From Sophora flavescens (taxonomy: Eukaryota; Streptophyta; Magnoliopsida; Fabales; Fabaceae): a stretch of DNA of 64,000 nt. This document shows positions 1 to 10,520 of this stretch, piece by piece. The DNA lies in the NCBI GenBank assembly GCA_030762895.1, contig CM061062.1, positions 6,785,293 through 6,849,292 of the forward strand. The letters run 5' to 3'. Numbering within the stretch: the stretch's first letter is position 1; each line of letters opens with the position of its first letter. Position numbers and translations under genes: made by a program. Below the pieces are notes generated by a model. It was not told the origin of the DNA, ran no database searches, and worked only from the letters and a program-made list of their open reading frames with translations.

Positions 1-347
1 CAAGCATGCATGTTGTGATGCATTGTATAAGAAAAGAAATGATACATAAAGTGTAAATTCGGTAACTACTGTCATAAAGAAAATTATGATACCAATTCTC
101 ATAAAATGTATGAATGGAAAGAAAAAGGTTAAAAGAATAAAAACATTTTTAATTATATATACCGAGTAAGGCAAAGTAGAAAAAAATTAAAATAATACAA
201 TTAATATTATATTAATTTTATAATGCGATAAATATATCAAATTACAAAATATTTTAACAACCAATATATTTTTTAGGGAACCTTGTCATTGATACATTTT
301 TTATAAGTCAAATAATATTAAAGCGATTACTCGCTCGGGGTACTCGA
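1..347. other. AT-rich flank without a gene
   Basis: No open frame, RNA gene or repeat structure can be supported here. The segment is AT-rich and ends in CTCGA at 343-347, which is the left target-site duplication of the solo LTR that follows. Confidence 0.6.
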
Positions 348-963
348 TGTAACACCCTATTTTTCGTATGCTTCTTTATCAGTAAATACATGTTTTAATG
401 TATTTATTTTTGATAAAATCCGGAGGATGATTTTATTTAAAATAAAATCATTTTCTTGTGTTATTTTACCGTATGAAGTCACAGTAAAATTTTCGGTCGA
501 AAATTCAGACGAAAATCGGTCTGGGTTCTTACTGCCAGTACAAGTTTACTGAGCTAAAGACAAAATTTTAATTCGTGAACGAGACGGTTAGTGTTTTTAT
601 GATGTTTTGTGTGGGTTGGTAAATTTTCGCATTTTGTTGTCCAGGAATAAAATATAATATTTTATCCGGACGAAACCTTCAGAAAATACTATCGGATGTG
701 CAACCAGTTACGTATTTAAGCTGTTAAAGGAACCCTAAAGGATGAGAGAAGGCTTGATGGGATGCTTAATTAAATGCTTATGACATACTTTAAATGCTTA
801 TGACACACTTTAAAGTAATCATGATTACCTTTTCAAATTATAATATATTTTATTCCAAAAACCCATTAAACCTTTCTTAAATGATCCAAACAATGCCTTA
901 AACCAAAACTTCCTCTCCAAGCCTTTCTTCCTCTCCAAAACCGTGCCCCCCTCCCTCTTACTC

Positions 964-970
964 TATAAAT
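964..970 (+). promoter_or_regulatory. TATA box of the solo LTR
   Basis: TATAAAT lies about 610 bp into the LTR, followed by a C/T-rich leader (975-1110). This is the usual U3/R boundary layout of a plant LTR. It is likely the former transcription start of the lost element. Confidence 0.6.
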
Positions 971-1408
971 ACCACTCTTCATCTTCACTTCATCACTTTC
1001 CTTTCTCCTACTCCATTAAAACTCTTAAGCTTTCATCTTTTTCTTAACTTCAAGCTTCCAAAGCTCTAGTTTTTCTTCTTCTTTTCACTAAGTGTTCTTC
1101 ATCAAAGTTGTTCCTCTTGCTTAGGGTAATACTCTCATGTATTCTTTTCTTTAAAAACTTCATCTTTTTCTAAAGTTTCTTCTTTATGTCATATATGAGC
1201 TTTTATCTTCAAAAATCTCTCAAAAATGGTAGAAAACTCCTTTTGAGTTGAAACCAAATTCTATGGTCTTGCATTTACTTGTAATTTAACATACTAAAAG
1301 GTTGTGTAAAACAAAGTTTCCTAACCTCTACTTTCTAATGAGGCCGAAACCATGCATATGGTTTAGATGGATCTTGTTTCAACTCTTACAAGTATGAGTT
1401 CGTATTTA

Positions 1409-1590
1409 AAGATTTGTTTTCCAAAATGATCATGGACCAAGGCTCCTTTATGTTAAAGGATGCTATGTCTAAAGTGATTGGAAAGTTTAAAGATTTGTTT
1501 CCCAAAATGATCATGGACCAAGGCTCCTTTATGTTAAAGGATGCTATGTCTAAAGTGATTGGAAAGTTTAAAGATTTTTACTCTACTTTA
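1409..1590 (+). repeat. 81-bp tandem duplication in the solo LTR
   Basis: Two near-identical 81-bp units (1409-1489 and 1490-1570), each with CAAAATGATCATGGACCAAG, stand in tandem and are followed by a partial third. More diverged copies of the TGATCATGG..GAGCTCC unit recur near 1893 and 2042. The period is a multiple of three, which explains the short open frame across it; I do not regard it as coding. Confidence 0.8.
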
Positions 1591-1818
1591 TGTCATTTAT
1601 ACTAATGCCATTAACTTTATGTCATTTACATTATGCCATTTACCTTTATGTCATTTATATTAATGTCATTTACTTCATGTCATTTACATTATGTCATTTA
1701 CTTTTATGCCATTTATATTTATGTCATTTACTTTATATCATTTACATTATGTCATTTACTTTATGTCATTTATGTTTATGTCATTTATGATTCATTTACT
1801 CATGTCATTATACTTTAA
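1575..1818 (+). repeat. Short-unit minisatellite (TTTATGTCATTTAC type)
   Basis: About 240 bp of degenerate 11-14-bp units built on TTTATGTCATTTAC and TTATGCCATTTAC. The overlapping frames through it translate as low-complexity repeats and are artefacts of the repeat. Confidence 0.8.
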
Positions 1819-2650
1819 TTACTTATAAGCCTATGTTGTTCTTACTTTATGTGCTTATGAGCTTTGTTATTTAAAGTCCTATGTTGCTTTCAAGATGATC
1901 ATAGACTTGAGCTCCATAAGTTATTGATGCTAAAAGGTCTAAGAGATTGGAAGAATTTAAAGGTTTCTATCATAAAAACCCAAGGATGGCCGAATCTTAA
2001 AGGTTATGGACCTAGGGTGTTTCGTTTTTCATTTTCCAAAGTGATCATGGTTTTGAGCTCCTTACTATTAATGGATGCAAAACCAAAGAGATTGGAAAGT
2101 TTAAATGTTCCTATCCTATCTTATTGGTCAAGGCCGAATCTCCATCAAGTGTAACTTGGTGGGATTTTTGTTCAAGCTTTGTTTAAAGTAATCATGTTTT
2201 AAACTCTTAGCACTTGAGGATCATAAATCCCTAAGTTGCATGTGTTTTGGAAACTTCTAGCCCTGAGTTCTTGGTTGAGTTCTAATCCTTTGAACCTTGT
2301 GTCTTGAAACCTAGACTTGCATCCTAACCAACCTTGAAGAACGTTCGTGAAACTGTTTATTTTCTCGCATTCTCTTACCTTCTTGAGGTAAGAGGGGATT
2401 TCCTAAAGATATTCAATAACTGTATTGATGAGTGTGATTTCACCTCATTTTCCATGTACAATTCTGCATGCATTTGCATATAGTTAGGCCAATTTAGTGT
2501 TGATTTTGTATAGTTTTTCCTTTGGAACGGATGAGGTGGTTTCTGTGTGTTGTTTTGCAGAAATTGAAGGAAAACTGTGCATATTTGGCTATAATGAAGC
2601 TTGGATGAATTATAGCCTTAAAAGTGAAGAAAATGAGCTAAACAGAGCCC

Positions 2651-2938
2651 ATCACGGCCTAGCCGTGATGCCCATCACGGCCATGATCGGGTAAAACTGA
2701 AAAGGCAGAAAAGCTGAAAACAGAGTCTGTCACGGCCTAGCCGTGATGTACATCACGGCCGTGACCCAAAACCACCACAAGACAGAGACCATCACGGCTT
2801 GGCCGTGATGGAGATCACGGCCATGAAATGGAGGCTCGCGACGCGAGCATGAGCTCGCCATGCGAGAGACTGAAAAGTGCGAAAGTGCCAGAAACAGAAT
2901 CCGTCACGGCCAGGCCGTGATGGACATCACGGCCGTGA
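2651..2938. repeat. Palindrome array in U3 of LTR A (5' copy)
   Basis: At least four imperfect palindromes of the type ATCACGGCCTAGCCGTGAT occur at 2651-2669, 2729-2765, 2790-2825 and 2902-2938. Several are double, as in GTCACGG..CCGTGATG followed by CATCACGGCCGTGAC. A CTCGCGACGCGAG motif lies near 2834. The array stops about 14 bp before the TATA box. Motifs are rich in CpG against an AT-rich background. Confidence 0.85.
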
Positions 2939-2951
2939 CGCGCGACGGACC

Positions 2952-2958
2952 TATAAAT
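2952..2958 (+). promoter_or_regulatory. TATA box of LTR A
   Basis: TATAAAT in the context CTATAAATAACAGC, immediately downstream of the palindrome array. The same box recurs in the 3' LTR at about 7452. Confidence 0.7.
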
Positions 2959-3849
2959 AACAGCACAGCAGACAGAAAGAGGGGACTTTCTGCAGAGGCT
3001 TGGAAACCCTAAAGAGGGCTGATGGCTCGGGGAAGGCTGGGACCTTAAAGATGACATCTCTCTGCTCTTGGATTGGAAGGAGATTGAAGGATTCGTCATA
3101 AAGTTTTCTTTCTCTCTTCTCTCTTTCCCTTTTGTAGACATATTCATGTATAGCTAATTCCCCCATTGTTGGGTTTAGATGTAGCTTTTCTAAACTTGAT
3201 TGTTAATTGATTTGATTTCAATACAAGTTTCTATTTCTTTATGAGTATGTGATTCTGTGTTTAATGCTTTCCTTGGCTTAGCTACCCATAGGAATGATAT
3301 GTTGCTTTGATAGATAACTGAAAGGTTGGTGTTAAGGCATGCTCATGAATCATATACCAAGTAGTCCAGGAATCTAGACATAGGTGTTGGCTGCTTGCAA
3401 TCTTATAAGTCTTGACTTAATGCAAAATCTCATATTAATCCACCTAAGACATTAGGGTTTAATTTGGGGTTTTAGGCTCAATGCACCTAAGACATTAGGC
3501 TTGAGTACTTTAGAAAAGGCTTGATTGGCATAATTGAATTAGGACTTGTGTTGTTAGCCATTTCATTGCAATCAAGGGAGGATTAGTGTAGTCTAAACCT
3601 GACAATCTCAACCGTTATAAATTCTGCACTCCAAGTGTTTGTTAAAAGTCCAAAAAGACCAAAAATATTGTATTGCTTTGTTTTCTGTTTTGATATCTCA
3701 TACCATAGTTTAGTCTAGATAGTTGTTGAGTTTGTGAATTGGTAATTGACATCCGATCCCTGTGGATACGATAACCGGTCTCACCACCGTATTACTTGAT
3801 TGCGACAAGGTGCACTTGCCTTTATCTTAAAAAACACGCACCAAGTTTT

Positions 3850-3868
3850 TGGCGCCGTTGCCGGGGAT
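3850..3868 (+). other. Primer-binding site, tRNA-Asp type (element A)
   Basis: TGGCGCCGTTGCCGGGGAT starts six bases after the LTR end. From family knowledge it is complementary to the 3' end of plant tRNA-Asp including CCA, the primer used by Athila-lineage gypsy elements. The same site is at 25405-25423, mutated at 31926-31944, and reversed at 59396-59414. Confidence 0.88.
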
Positions 3869-4043
3869 TGGCTTTGTCAATATCATTAGTAACAAATGAG
3901 ACAACTAGTTTAGACATTTTTTATTTTAGTTTTCTGTATATAATTGATCCCTTTCTTTTGTTAAGTTTTGTATATATTTGATTTAGTGTTTCTTTGATCT
4001 TGGGCTTAATTGTCTGTGAGGTGAAAATTGGTTTGGCAGGATC

Positions 4044-5342
4044 ATGGACTACAGTTATTATCAGCCATATGATGCAGAAATGGAGATATCTGAGTTGCAG
4101 CTGCGAGTAGATATGCTGCAATTAGCCGTAAACATCCAACAAGTGAGTAATGAGTTGTCAAGGGCAGCTGTCTCTCCTCCACCAGTGGTAGGCTATGCTG
4201 AATGGGGAAATCAATTTCCCAACACTTCCACTCCATGGTGGGGGAACCCTCCAAACAATACTTTGATGGGTGAAGTGGAACATTGGGAATCTTCCACACC
4301 TTCATATCAACCACAACCATCTCAATGGTATGATGAGCCATCCCCATTGGAAGTTGCTTGGGAGAACTTCAAATCCGCATTCCCAGTCGATGTTGAGCAA
4401 CCTATCCCGGATAGTCGACCTCACTTAGAGGCTGTTTTGGAGAACTTCATGGCAACAACAATGGAAGAATTAAAGAATCAAGAAGACACCATTCGAAGTT
4501 TCGGGGTACTTATTGAGAAAATCTCTAACCAACTATCCGGAATGGCAAAAGGGAACTTGATGGATGATGATGAAGGTGATGCAATAAAGTATTATGATGA
4601 AGATGATGCCAAAATGGATGATGAGGAAGAAGAAGAAGTGGGAGCAACCAGACTAAGAAATGAAGACTCTGTTTTGGAGAACAAAGTTGCACCATTCCCC
4701 ATTGAACCCTTGACTAAAGAGCCTGAAAGGAAGAGGCATTTGGAGGACATCTATTTCACCATGCTTGGGGATGATGAAGAACTTTTGGAATTAGATAATG
4801 CTATTAGTTCCAATGCATGTGTTGAATGTGATGGGAAAAACACTTGTGTGGTTTGTGCGGAGATTTCTGCATATTTGGAAGGTGATGGATTTGGCAATGC
4901 TGAGAGTGAAGATTGTACAGAAGCCAGAACAGCACCAATGATCCTCTCGAATTGTTTGCCACCTCACATTTTAAAGCAGTCAACAATGGAGTTCATGCCT
5001 CTGCCCGAGAAACCAGATTTTGGATCTTTAAAAGTGCAGGCACCATGGCCAGTCCAAGAGGTTGAACCCCATTTTTATTGGGAAGATTTTGTTGATAAAG
5101 GGGTCATCTTTGACCCGAGAGGAATTGAAAAGCGCTTCCCATTTGAAGAAGTCAGCATGAATTTCGAGCGCTCACTTCCACATTTTTGCTGCAAACCGTG
5201 GGATCCAGGTGAAGGATCTCACATGGTTAGCATCCCTTGGTCCTTATACCACAGGTTATGGGATCCAGGTGGATGCTTCTTAATGAGTCAAGCTAGTGGC
5301 GTTAAAGAAGCGCTTATTGGGAGGCAACCCAACTTTGCTTAA
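4044..5342 (+). CDS. Gag-like protein of element A, 432 aa
   Basis: This is the only long ORF of the element. It opens at ATG 4044, about 176 bp after the primer site. Visible features are a Q/W/P-rich N-terminal third, a helical LEAVLENFMATTMEELKNQE segment near residue 130, and a D/E-rich acidic stretch at about 173-200. A cysteine cluster C-x2-C-x5-C-x2-C (C259, C262, C268, C271) runs into AEISAYLEG. Further on come LSNCLPP, WPVQEVEPHFYWEDF, and a C-terminal module with two WDPG repeats (W386, W406) ending GRQPNFA. The ORF of element D shares the Cys cluster through the WEDF block, and element B shares the C-terminal module. The segment near 130-165 resembles the 'A-x-L-R-N-L-E-x-Q-x-x-Q-L-A' part of Athila Gag. 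Function is inferred only: RNA binding or particle assembly in trans. It could also be a passenger protein. Confidence 0.7.
   Translation: MDYSYYQPYDAEMEISELQLRVDMLQLAVNIQQVSNELSRAAVSPPPVVGYAEWGNQFPNTSTPWWGNPPNNTLMGEVEHWESSTPSYQPQPSQWYDEPSPLEVAWENFKSAFPVDVEQPIPDSRPHLEAVLENFMATTMEELKNQEDTIRSFGVLIEKISNQLSGMAKGNLMDDDEGDAIKYYDEDDAKMDDEEEEEVGATRLRNEDSVLENKVAPFPIEPLTKEPERKRHLEDIYFTMLGDDEELLELDNAISSNACVECDGKNTCVVCAEISAYLEGDGFGNAESEDCTEARTAPMILSNCLPPHILKQSTMEFMPLPEKPDFGSLKVQAPWPVQEVEPHFYWEDFVDKGVIFDPRGIEKRFPFEEVSMNFERSLPHFCCKPWDPGEGSHMVSIPWSLYHRLWDPGGCFLMSQASGVKEALIGRQPNFA
5308..5332 (+). other. Conserved hairpin motif at the end of the element A ORF
   Basis: AAGCGCTT (5308-5315) is a perfect palindrome, followed by TTGGGAGGCAACCCAA (5317-5332), which can fold with a 5-bp stem and a 6-base loop. 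It overlaps the last codons and the stop region. An almost identical block lies at 26642-26666 in element B, so both the sequence and the fold are shared between families. Confidence 0.65.
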
Positions 5343-6925
5343 CCCTTCTCTTTAGTTAGTTTTGTTTTTGATTTTCAACCTCTTGAATAATTTGAGAAGC
5401 TCAAGAGGAAAATAATAAATTGTCAATTGCCAAGTGTTTGCAGGGTAATAAGGAAGGAAGGAGAAGCAAAAAGAGCAGGGAGAAACAAAGCCAAAAAGCA
5501 TGTGAGCCAACACCCGCTACCGCCTCGGTAAGCCGTTCCAATTTTTTGTTTTATTTAATTTTTCTTCTCTCCTCTCCAACTTGATTGTTTACATTGGGGA
5601 CAATGTAAATCTTTAAGCTTGGGGTAGGGGTAATCTTTTTGCTTGCATTATAAATATTGCATTCATATAGGCTTAAGTTTGCATGATCGCATGATTCGGT
5701 TACCCCTGCTTAGATTGAGCTTATGATTGTGAGAGCTAAGTGCCAATTTTTCTGTGATAGTGAATTTTTGGACCCTGATTTTCTATTCTTGTGATATGGC
5801 TTCATTAAATATGCTTGAGATGATATTGGATAGTTGATGATTAGCATATGTTTCTTTAGACTTGTGTTTCTCACTGGTTCTTGAACTGATAAATGTGAGC
5901 TTTTGAGCCATTAGGGGGTACTCACTAAATCTGCCCCCGTTCTTTGTGTTGAGTGTTGCTCCTCTTGGATGAATTTCTCTAGAACTTGACTTGAAACCAT
6001 TTTGAAGCTTGAAAATTTTTGAAAACATTTTTGAAAATGATTGAGGCAATAGATATTTTTCTGGCCTTCTGAGCTTGGAATGATGAAATGCTACCCCTTA
6101 GTTGCCCAGTTTTGAGCCTACATGAAAAAAATGCTTTTCTTGGTACCCTGAAATATGTTGATAAATATGCTTGATAAGGGACCTTCTAAAGTATTACAAA
6201 AAGGGTGAAAAAAAAAGGGTAGTTGAAAGTTTGGGATAAGAATCAGAGAAAGAAATAATGGATTGAGTTGAAAAATCTCCCCTCTCCAAAAAAAAAAAGA
6301 AAAAAGAAAAAAAGAAAAATATAAAGAGATGGGGATGACAAACAAGAGAAGTGAGAAATAAAAGAAAAAGAAAGAAAAGAAAGGTGGAAAAATGTATTGA
6401 AAACCCAAGAAGGTATTTTAGAAGGTGTCTTGTGTTGAAATGTTTGATACTTGGTTTAGCCTTTTGAAATATCCATTTCTTGTTATCCCCACCTAAAGAT
6501 TAATCCCATGACCACGTTACAACCAAATAAAGACCTCTTGATTCTTAAGTGTTTTCATAAATAAAGTGGAGATTTGGTTGATAGTCAAGCATATGGTAGG
6601 AATCATTCCTTGAGGAAAATGGAGCGAATTGTTATATATACTTGAACACTTGAGTGAGTGAGGCAAGAAAGAGAGCCAAGCAAATAAACAAGCTTGGGGT
6701 GAGCTTCAAGTGAGCAAAAGTGCCCGAATCAGTAAGAATGTGAGTCTAGGAAACTTAAGCCCCTAATTGGACTTGAATTGATTGTCGCTTGCTGAAATAA
6801 TTGAATGCCTATTACTTGGATCATTTTACTTGGGTTCTTAGTTCACTATCATTGCTCTGATTATTCTCATCTTCTGGCCTTAGTGATTGCTTGAGGACAA
6901 GCAAAGTCTTAAGCTTGGGGTGATT
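5343..6925 (+). other. Noncoding 3' tail and polypurine end of element A
   Basis: About 1.6 kb with no credible ORF. It holds TTAAGCTTGGGGT motifs near 5616, 6691 and 6911, the last abutting the 3' LTR and probably including the plus-strand primer. An A/G-rich tract lies at 6190-6400. Elements B and D have the same layout in their tails. Confidence 0.7.
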
Positions 6926-8343
6926 TGATGAGTGTGATTTCACCTCATTTTCCATGTACAATTCTGCATGTATTTGCATATAGTTAGGCCAATTTAGTGT
7001 TGATTTTGTATAGTTTTTCCTTTGGAACGGATGAGGTGGTTTCTGTGTGTTGTTTTGCAGAAATTGAAGGAAAACTGTGCATATTTGGCTATAATGAAGC
7101 TTGGATGAATTAGAGCCTTAAAAGTGAAGAAAATGAGCTAAACAGAGCCCATCACGGCCTAGCCGTGATGCCCATCACGGCCATGATCGGGTAAAACTGA
7201 AAAGGCAGAAAAGCTGAAAACAGAGTCTGTCACGGCCTAGCCGTGATGTACATCACGGCCGTGACCCAAAACCACCACAAGTCAGAGACCATCACGGCTT
7301 GGCCGTGATGGAGATCACGGCCATGAAATGGAGGCTCGCGACGCGAGCATGAGCTCGCCACACAAGAGACTGAAAAGTGCGAAAGTGCCAGAAACAGAAT
7401 CCGTCACGGCCTGGCCGTGATGGACATCACAGCCGTGACGCGCGACGGACCTATAAATAACAGCACAGCAGACAGAAAGAGGGGACTTTCTGCAGAGGCT
7501 TGGAAACCCTAAAGAGGGCTGATGGCTGGGGGAAGTCTGGGACCTTAAAGATGACATCTCTCTGCTGTTGGATTGGAAGGAGATTGAAGGATTCGTCATG
7601 AAGTTTTCTTTCTCTCTTCTCTCTTTCCCTTTTGTAGACATATTCATGTATAGCTAATTCCCCCATTGTTGGGTTTAGATGTAGCTTTTCTAAACTTGAT
7701 TGTTAATTGATTTGATTTCAATACAAGTTTCTATTTCTTTATGAGTATGTGATTCTGTGTTTAATGCTTTCCTTGGCTTAGCTACCCATAGGAATGATAT
7801 GTTGCTTTGATAGATAACTGAAAGGTTGGTGTTAAGGCATGCTCATGAATCATATACCAAGTAGTCCAGGAATCTAGACATAAGTGTTGGCTGCTTGCAA
7901 TCTTATAAGTCTTGACTTAATGCAAAATCTCAGATTAATCCACCTAAGACATTAGGGTTTAATTTGGGGTTTTAGGCTCAATGCACCTAAGACATTAGGC
8001 TTGAGTACTTTAGAAAAGGCTTGATTGGCATAATTGAATTAGGACTTGTGTTGTTAGCCATTTCATTGCATTCAAGGGAGGATTAGTGTAGTCTAAACCT
8101 GACAATCTCAACCGTTATAAATTCTGCACTCCAAGTGTTTGTTAAAAGTCCAAAAAGACCAAAAATATTGTATTGCTTTGTTTTCTATTTTGATATCTCA
8201 TACCATAGTTTTGTCTAGATAGTTGTTGAGTTTGTGAATTGGTAATTGACATCCGATCCCTGTGGATACGATAACCGGTCTCACCACCGTATTACTTGAT
8301 TGCGACAAGGTGCACTTGCCTTTATCTTAAAAAACACGCATCA
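6926..8343 (+). repeat. 3' LTR of element A
   Basis: 1418 bp, about 1.3 % different from the 5' LTR by hand count. The palindrome array (7151-7438) and TATA box are retained. Several of the differences fall inside palindrome arms, for example the CGCCACACAAGAG versus CGCCATGCGAGAG change near 7360. Confidence 0.92.
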
Positions 8344-10285
8344 TGTATGCATGTGTGTATGCGTTTAATTGGATATTTAGATGTTGATTGAGCTTACTTG
8401 ATTATCTAATGTACTTGAACTGTTATGCTATTATCTGATGTTGAACTGTACTTGTTCTAAATGTTATAATGCATATATGTGATGAACTGCTTTCAACTGT
8501 GATATTAGCATTGAACTGATAATATATATTGCTATTGATTGAAAGTTTTCTAAGCCAGACTTGTGTCTGTGCTCAAACCGTTATAAGGATTAAAAACCTT
8601 AATAAGCTTTGAAGATGAAGGGATTGGTGTTCTTTTCCAAAAGCTCATTAACTTAAAGTACTTGTTTTAAATGTTGAAATGATTTTGGTGAACTATTGTT
8701 ATACAAGAGAAAAATCCTTTTCGAACTGTGTGTCTTCAAGTGAAAACTTTCAAGATTATTTGGCAATATCGTATTGGGGGAATTATTTCAAAGATAAAAG
8801 TATTTCAAAGATGCTTTATAAAATATTTTCAAAGAAAAGGTTTTTCCTAAATATTTTAAAAACTTTCCGATAGCATGGATAGGTTATCGAGGATTCAGTT
8901 TTGAATTTGATTTTCACTGAACAAAAAATAAGTATTTAAGAAAGAGAATCTAGTACGCGAGACGTCGCCCCTAGTATTCAGTTATATGCACGTGATCTTG
9001 GATCAATGTTAATTCGGGACCATGAGTCCTATTCATGATGTTTTGGACTGAGAGTCCAATTCTCGAAATCGAGGACAGTGCGTTCTGATTTCGTTGTTGT
9101 GGACTGTGTGTCCTAATCATGTTGTTGTGGACTGTGTGTCCTAATCACGTTGTTGTGGACTGTGTGTCCTAACCACGTTGTGATGAACGTTATTAAAAGT
9201 GAATATTGTTTTCTATGACCACAAGCCTAGGACTGGTGCATCGGTCTCGGGCGTTGTGATTGAGCATTCGGACTGTGTGTCCTATGTTCCTAAGTTTTCA
9301 AGTGATGGGGAAATCATGATTAAGTCGTTAGCTTTGAGCTGCGACAGCGAAAAAGAATGAACACAAAGAAAACCATTTAAATAAAATATTTTCTCATGTG
9401 CATTTCCCCCAGGCAGACGTGCCTTTCTTACATATCAGATACAAGGTGGTATCTGGGAGTCTGTCCATGTAAACCGAGTTCAGAGGCACATGTGACGTTG
9501 CTCGTCCTGAGACCTTAAATGCATGAGGGTATGGAGGCAACTGCCCAGTGGGATAGAGACTGACCAACTCTAATTCTTCTCCAGTGGAAAACGGTGTTGA
9601 TATCTCATGAGATTAAGTTAGATCCCGATATTGAAGTGCCATGCATATTTTCAAAGGTTGACTGTGCGGGTTTGAGACCCTTTGATATAACACTATTATA
9701 TTGTGTATATGCATGATTTAACTGCTTATATGATTATGTGATGTATGTATCATGTATATGGTTGTTGTGGTATATATCTTATGATGGTATCTCACTCTTA
9801 CAATTATATCAGGTCTCTTCGGGTTTTGCTGTAGTACCTTGGTACGTACTCTAGTGCCGATGTTGCAGAGGAGTCTTTCTAAGTCAATTGAAGACCTAGT
9901 GTTAGGGGTTGGGAAAGTATTCCGATTGGGGGTCTCTCCAATGAATATTTGATAGAATGACCAGCTTAGGAGTATGAGTTGGGTTGTATATCTAAAGGGG
10001 TCCGTGAATGTAGTGTTATATACATCCATCTGAAGTTTAAACTTTTTATTTCGAAAATGGAAACTTATAGAAATGTTGTATGTCATGGTAACTTTAATTT
10101 GTTACGAACGTGACGTTACAAATGTATGTAAGATGGATTTCAGAGTTATCCCTATAGAAGAAAATCTTATACCCCAGTTTTTCTGACTTAAGAAAAAACA
10201 GATTTTCCGAAAGCAACCAGCAAATTATCTTTTAAATTTACTTCCGCATGGGTTACGAAGTAATGCCCCAAGGGGGGGTGTTACA
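8344..10285 (+). repeat. Right part of the solo gypsy LTR
   Basis: This continues the LTR interrupted at 2425. It contains a 28-bp tandem repeat (9093-9176, three units with GTGGACTGTGTGTCCTAA) and ends GGGGGGGTGTTACA. Short open frames here are uncorrelated with any known domain. I see no gene in it. Confidence 0.75.
9093..9176 (+). repeat. 28-bp tandem repeat, three units
   Basis: Units at 9093-9120, 9121-9148 and 9149-9176 begin GTTGTTGTGGACTGTGTG and differ only in the last few bases (ATCAT, ATCAC, ACCAC). A looser GGACTGTGTGTCCTA recurs near 9269. Confidence 0.85.
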
Positions 10286-10299
10286 CTCGAACCCGTACG

Positions 10300-10520
10300 T
10301 ATACACCGTAACAATAACAAACATTCCATCTAGACGACATTGATACATAATATCTCGTAAACAGTGATTAATCTCCGTCGAGGGACCTGGACAACATATA
10401 AGAGTTGCCCCCTCCCAACTAGGTTTTTTTAATTTTCCATACACAAGAGCTAGGAGTTGAACACTTGACCGCTTCCTTAATTAGGGGCCCAAGCCCATTA
10501 GGTACCACTCAGACCTAACA
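10300..10520 (-). mobile_element. Candidate tRNA-derived SINE
   Basis: On the minus strand the segment reads TTAGGTCTGAGTGGTACC, resembling a polymerase III A box. About 30 bases later comes GTTCAACTCCTAG, resembling a B box, followed by roughly 130 bp of non-tRNA body. That is the layout of plant SINEs. I cannot see clear target duplications or a terminal tract, so the limits are approximate. The alternative is a decayed tRNA-like fragment. Confidence 0.35.

Larger units (their letters stand above)
2426..3843 (+). repeat. 5' LTR of element A
   Basis: It begins TGATGAGTGTG and ends CGCACCA, directly before the primer site. U3 carries a palindrome array (2651-2938) followed at once by a TATA box (2952-2958). 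It pairs with 6926-8343 at an exact 4500-bp offset. Confidence 0.92.
2426..8343 (+). mobile_element. Element A: complete non-autonomous Athila-like LTR element
   Basis: The element is bounded by two 1418-bp LTRs (2426-3843 and 6926-8343) and flanked by TGTAT at 2421-2425 and 8344-8348. A tRNA-Asp primer site directly follows the 5' LTR. The internal 3.1 kb has one open frame of 432 codons and a long noncoding tail ending in TTAAGCTTGGGGTGATT against the 3' LTR. There is no protease, reverse transcriptase, RNase H or integrase, so it must use proteins in trans, most likely from Athila-lineage gypsy elements, which share the primer site. A hand comparison of the LTRs gives about 18 differences in 1418 bp, so the insertion is young on a plant time-scale. 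Confidence 0.9.
348..10285 (+). mobile_element. Long gypsy-type solo LTR, split by nested element A
   Basis: The unit starts TGTAACACCC and ends GGGTGTTACA, a perfect 10-bp terminal inverted repeat. It is flanked by the 5-bp duplication CTCGA at 343-347 and 10286-10290. Removing element A and one copy of its target duplication leaves about 4.0 kb with no internal coding region, so this is a solo LTR formed by LTR-LTR recombination. A TATA box near 964 followed by a pyrimidine-rich leader gives plus orientation. TGTAACACCC ends are usual for large plant Ty3/gypsy LTRs (Tekay or Tat/Ogre type); the exact lineage cannot be set without the lost pol. A diverged relative begins at 62911. Confidence 0.85.

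Noticed and set aside
1414..1818. Short ORFs of repeated peptides near the start of the window
   Set aside because: They are products of the 81-bp and 11-14-bp tandem repeats in the solo LTR.
2815..3147. 110-aa minus-strand ORF in LTR A (and its copy at 7315-7647)
   Set aside because: It lies in U3/R across the palindrome array and opposite the transcription direction. The repeat of the ORF simply reflects the two LTRs.
3850..3868. tRNA-Asp gene fragment
   Set aside because: Only 19 bases match and they stand next to an LTR. This is a primer-binding site, not a tRNA gene.
6118..6408. F-rich minus-strand ORF of 96 aa
   Set aside because: Same reason: complement of the A/G tract in the tail of element A.
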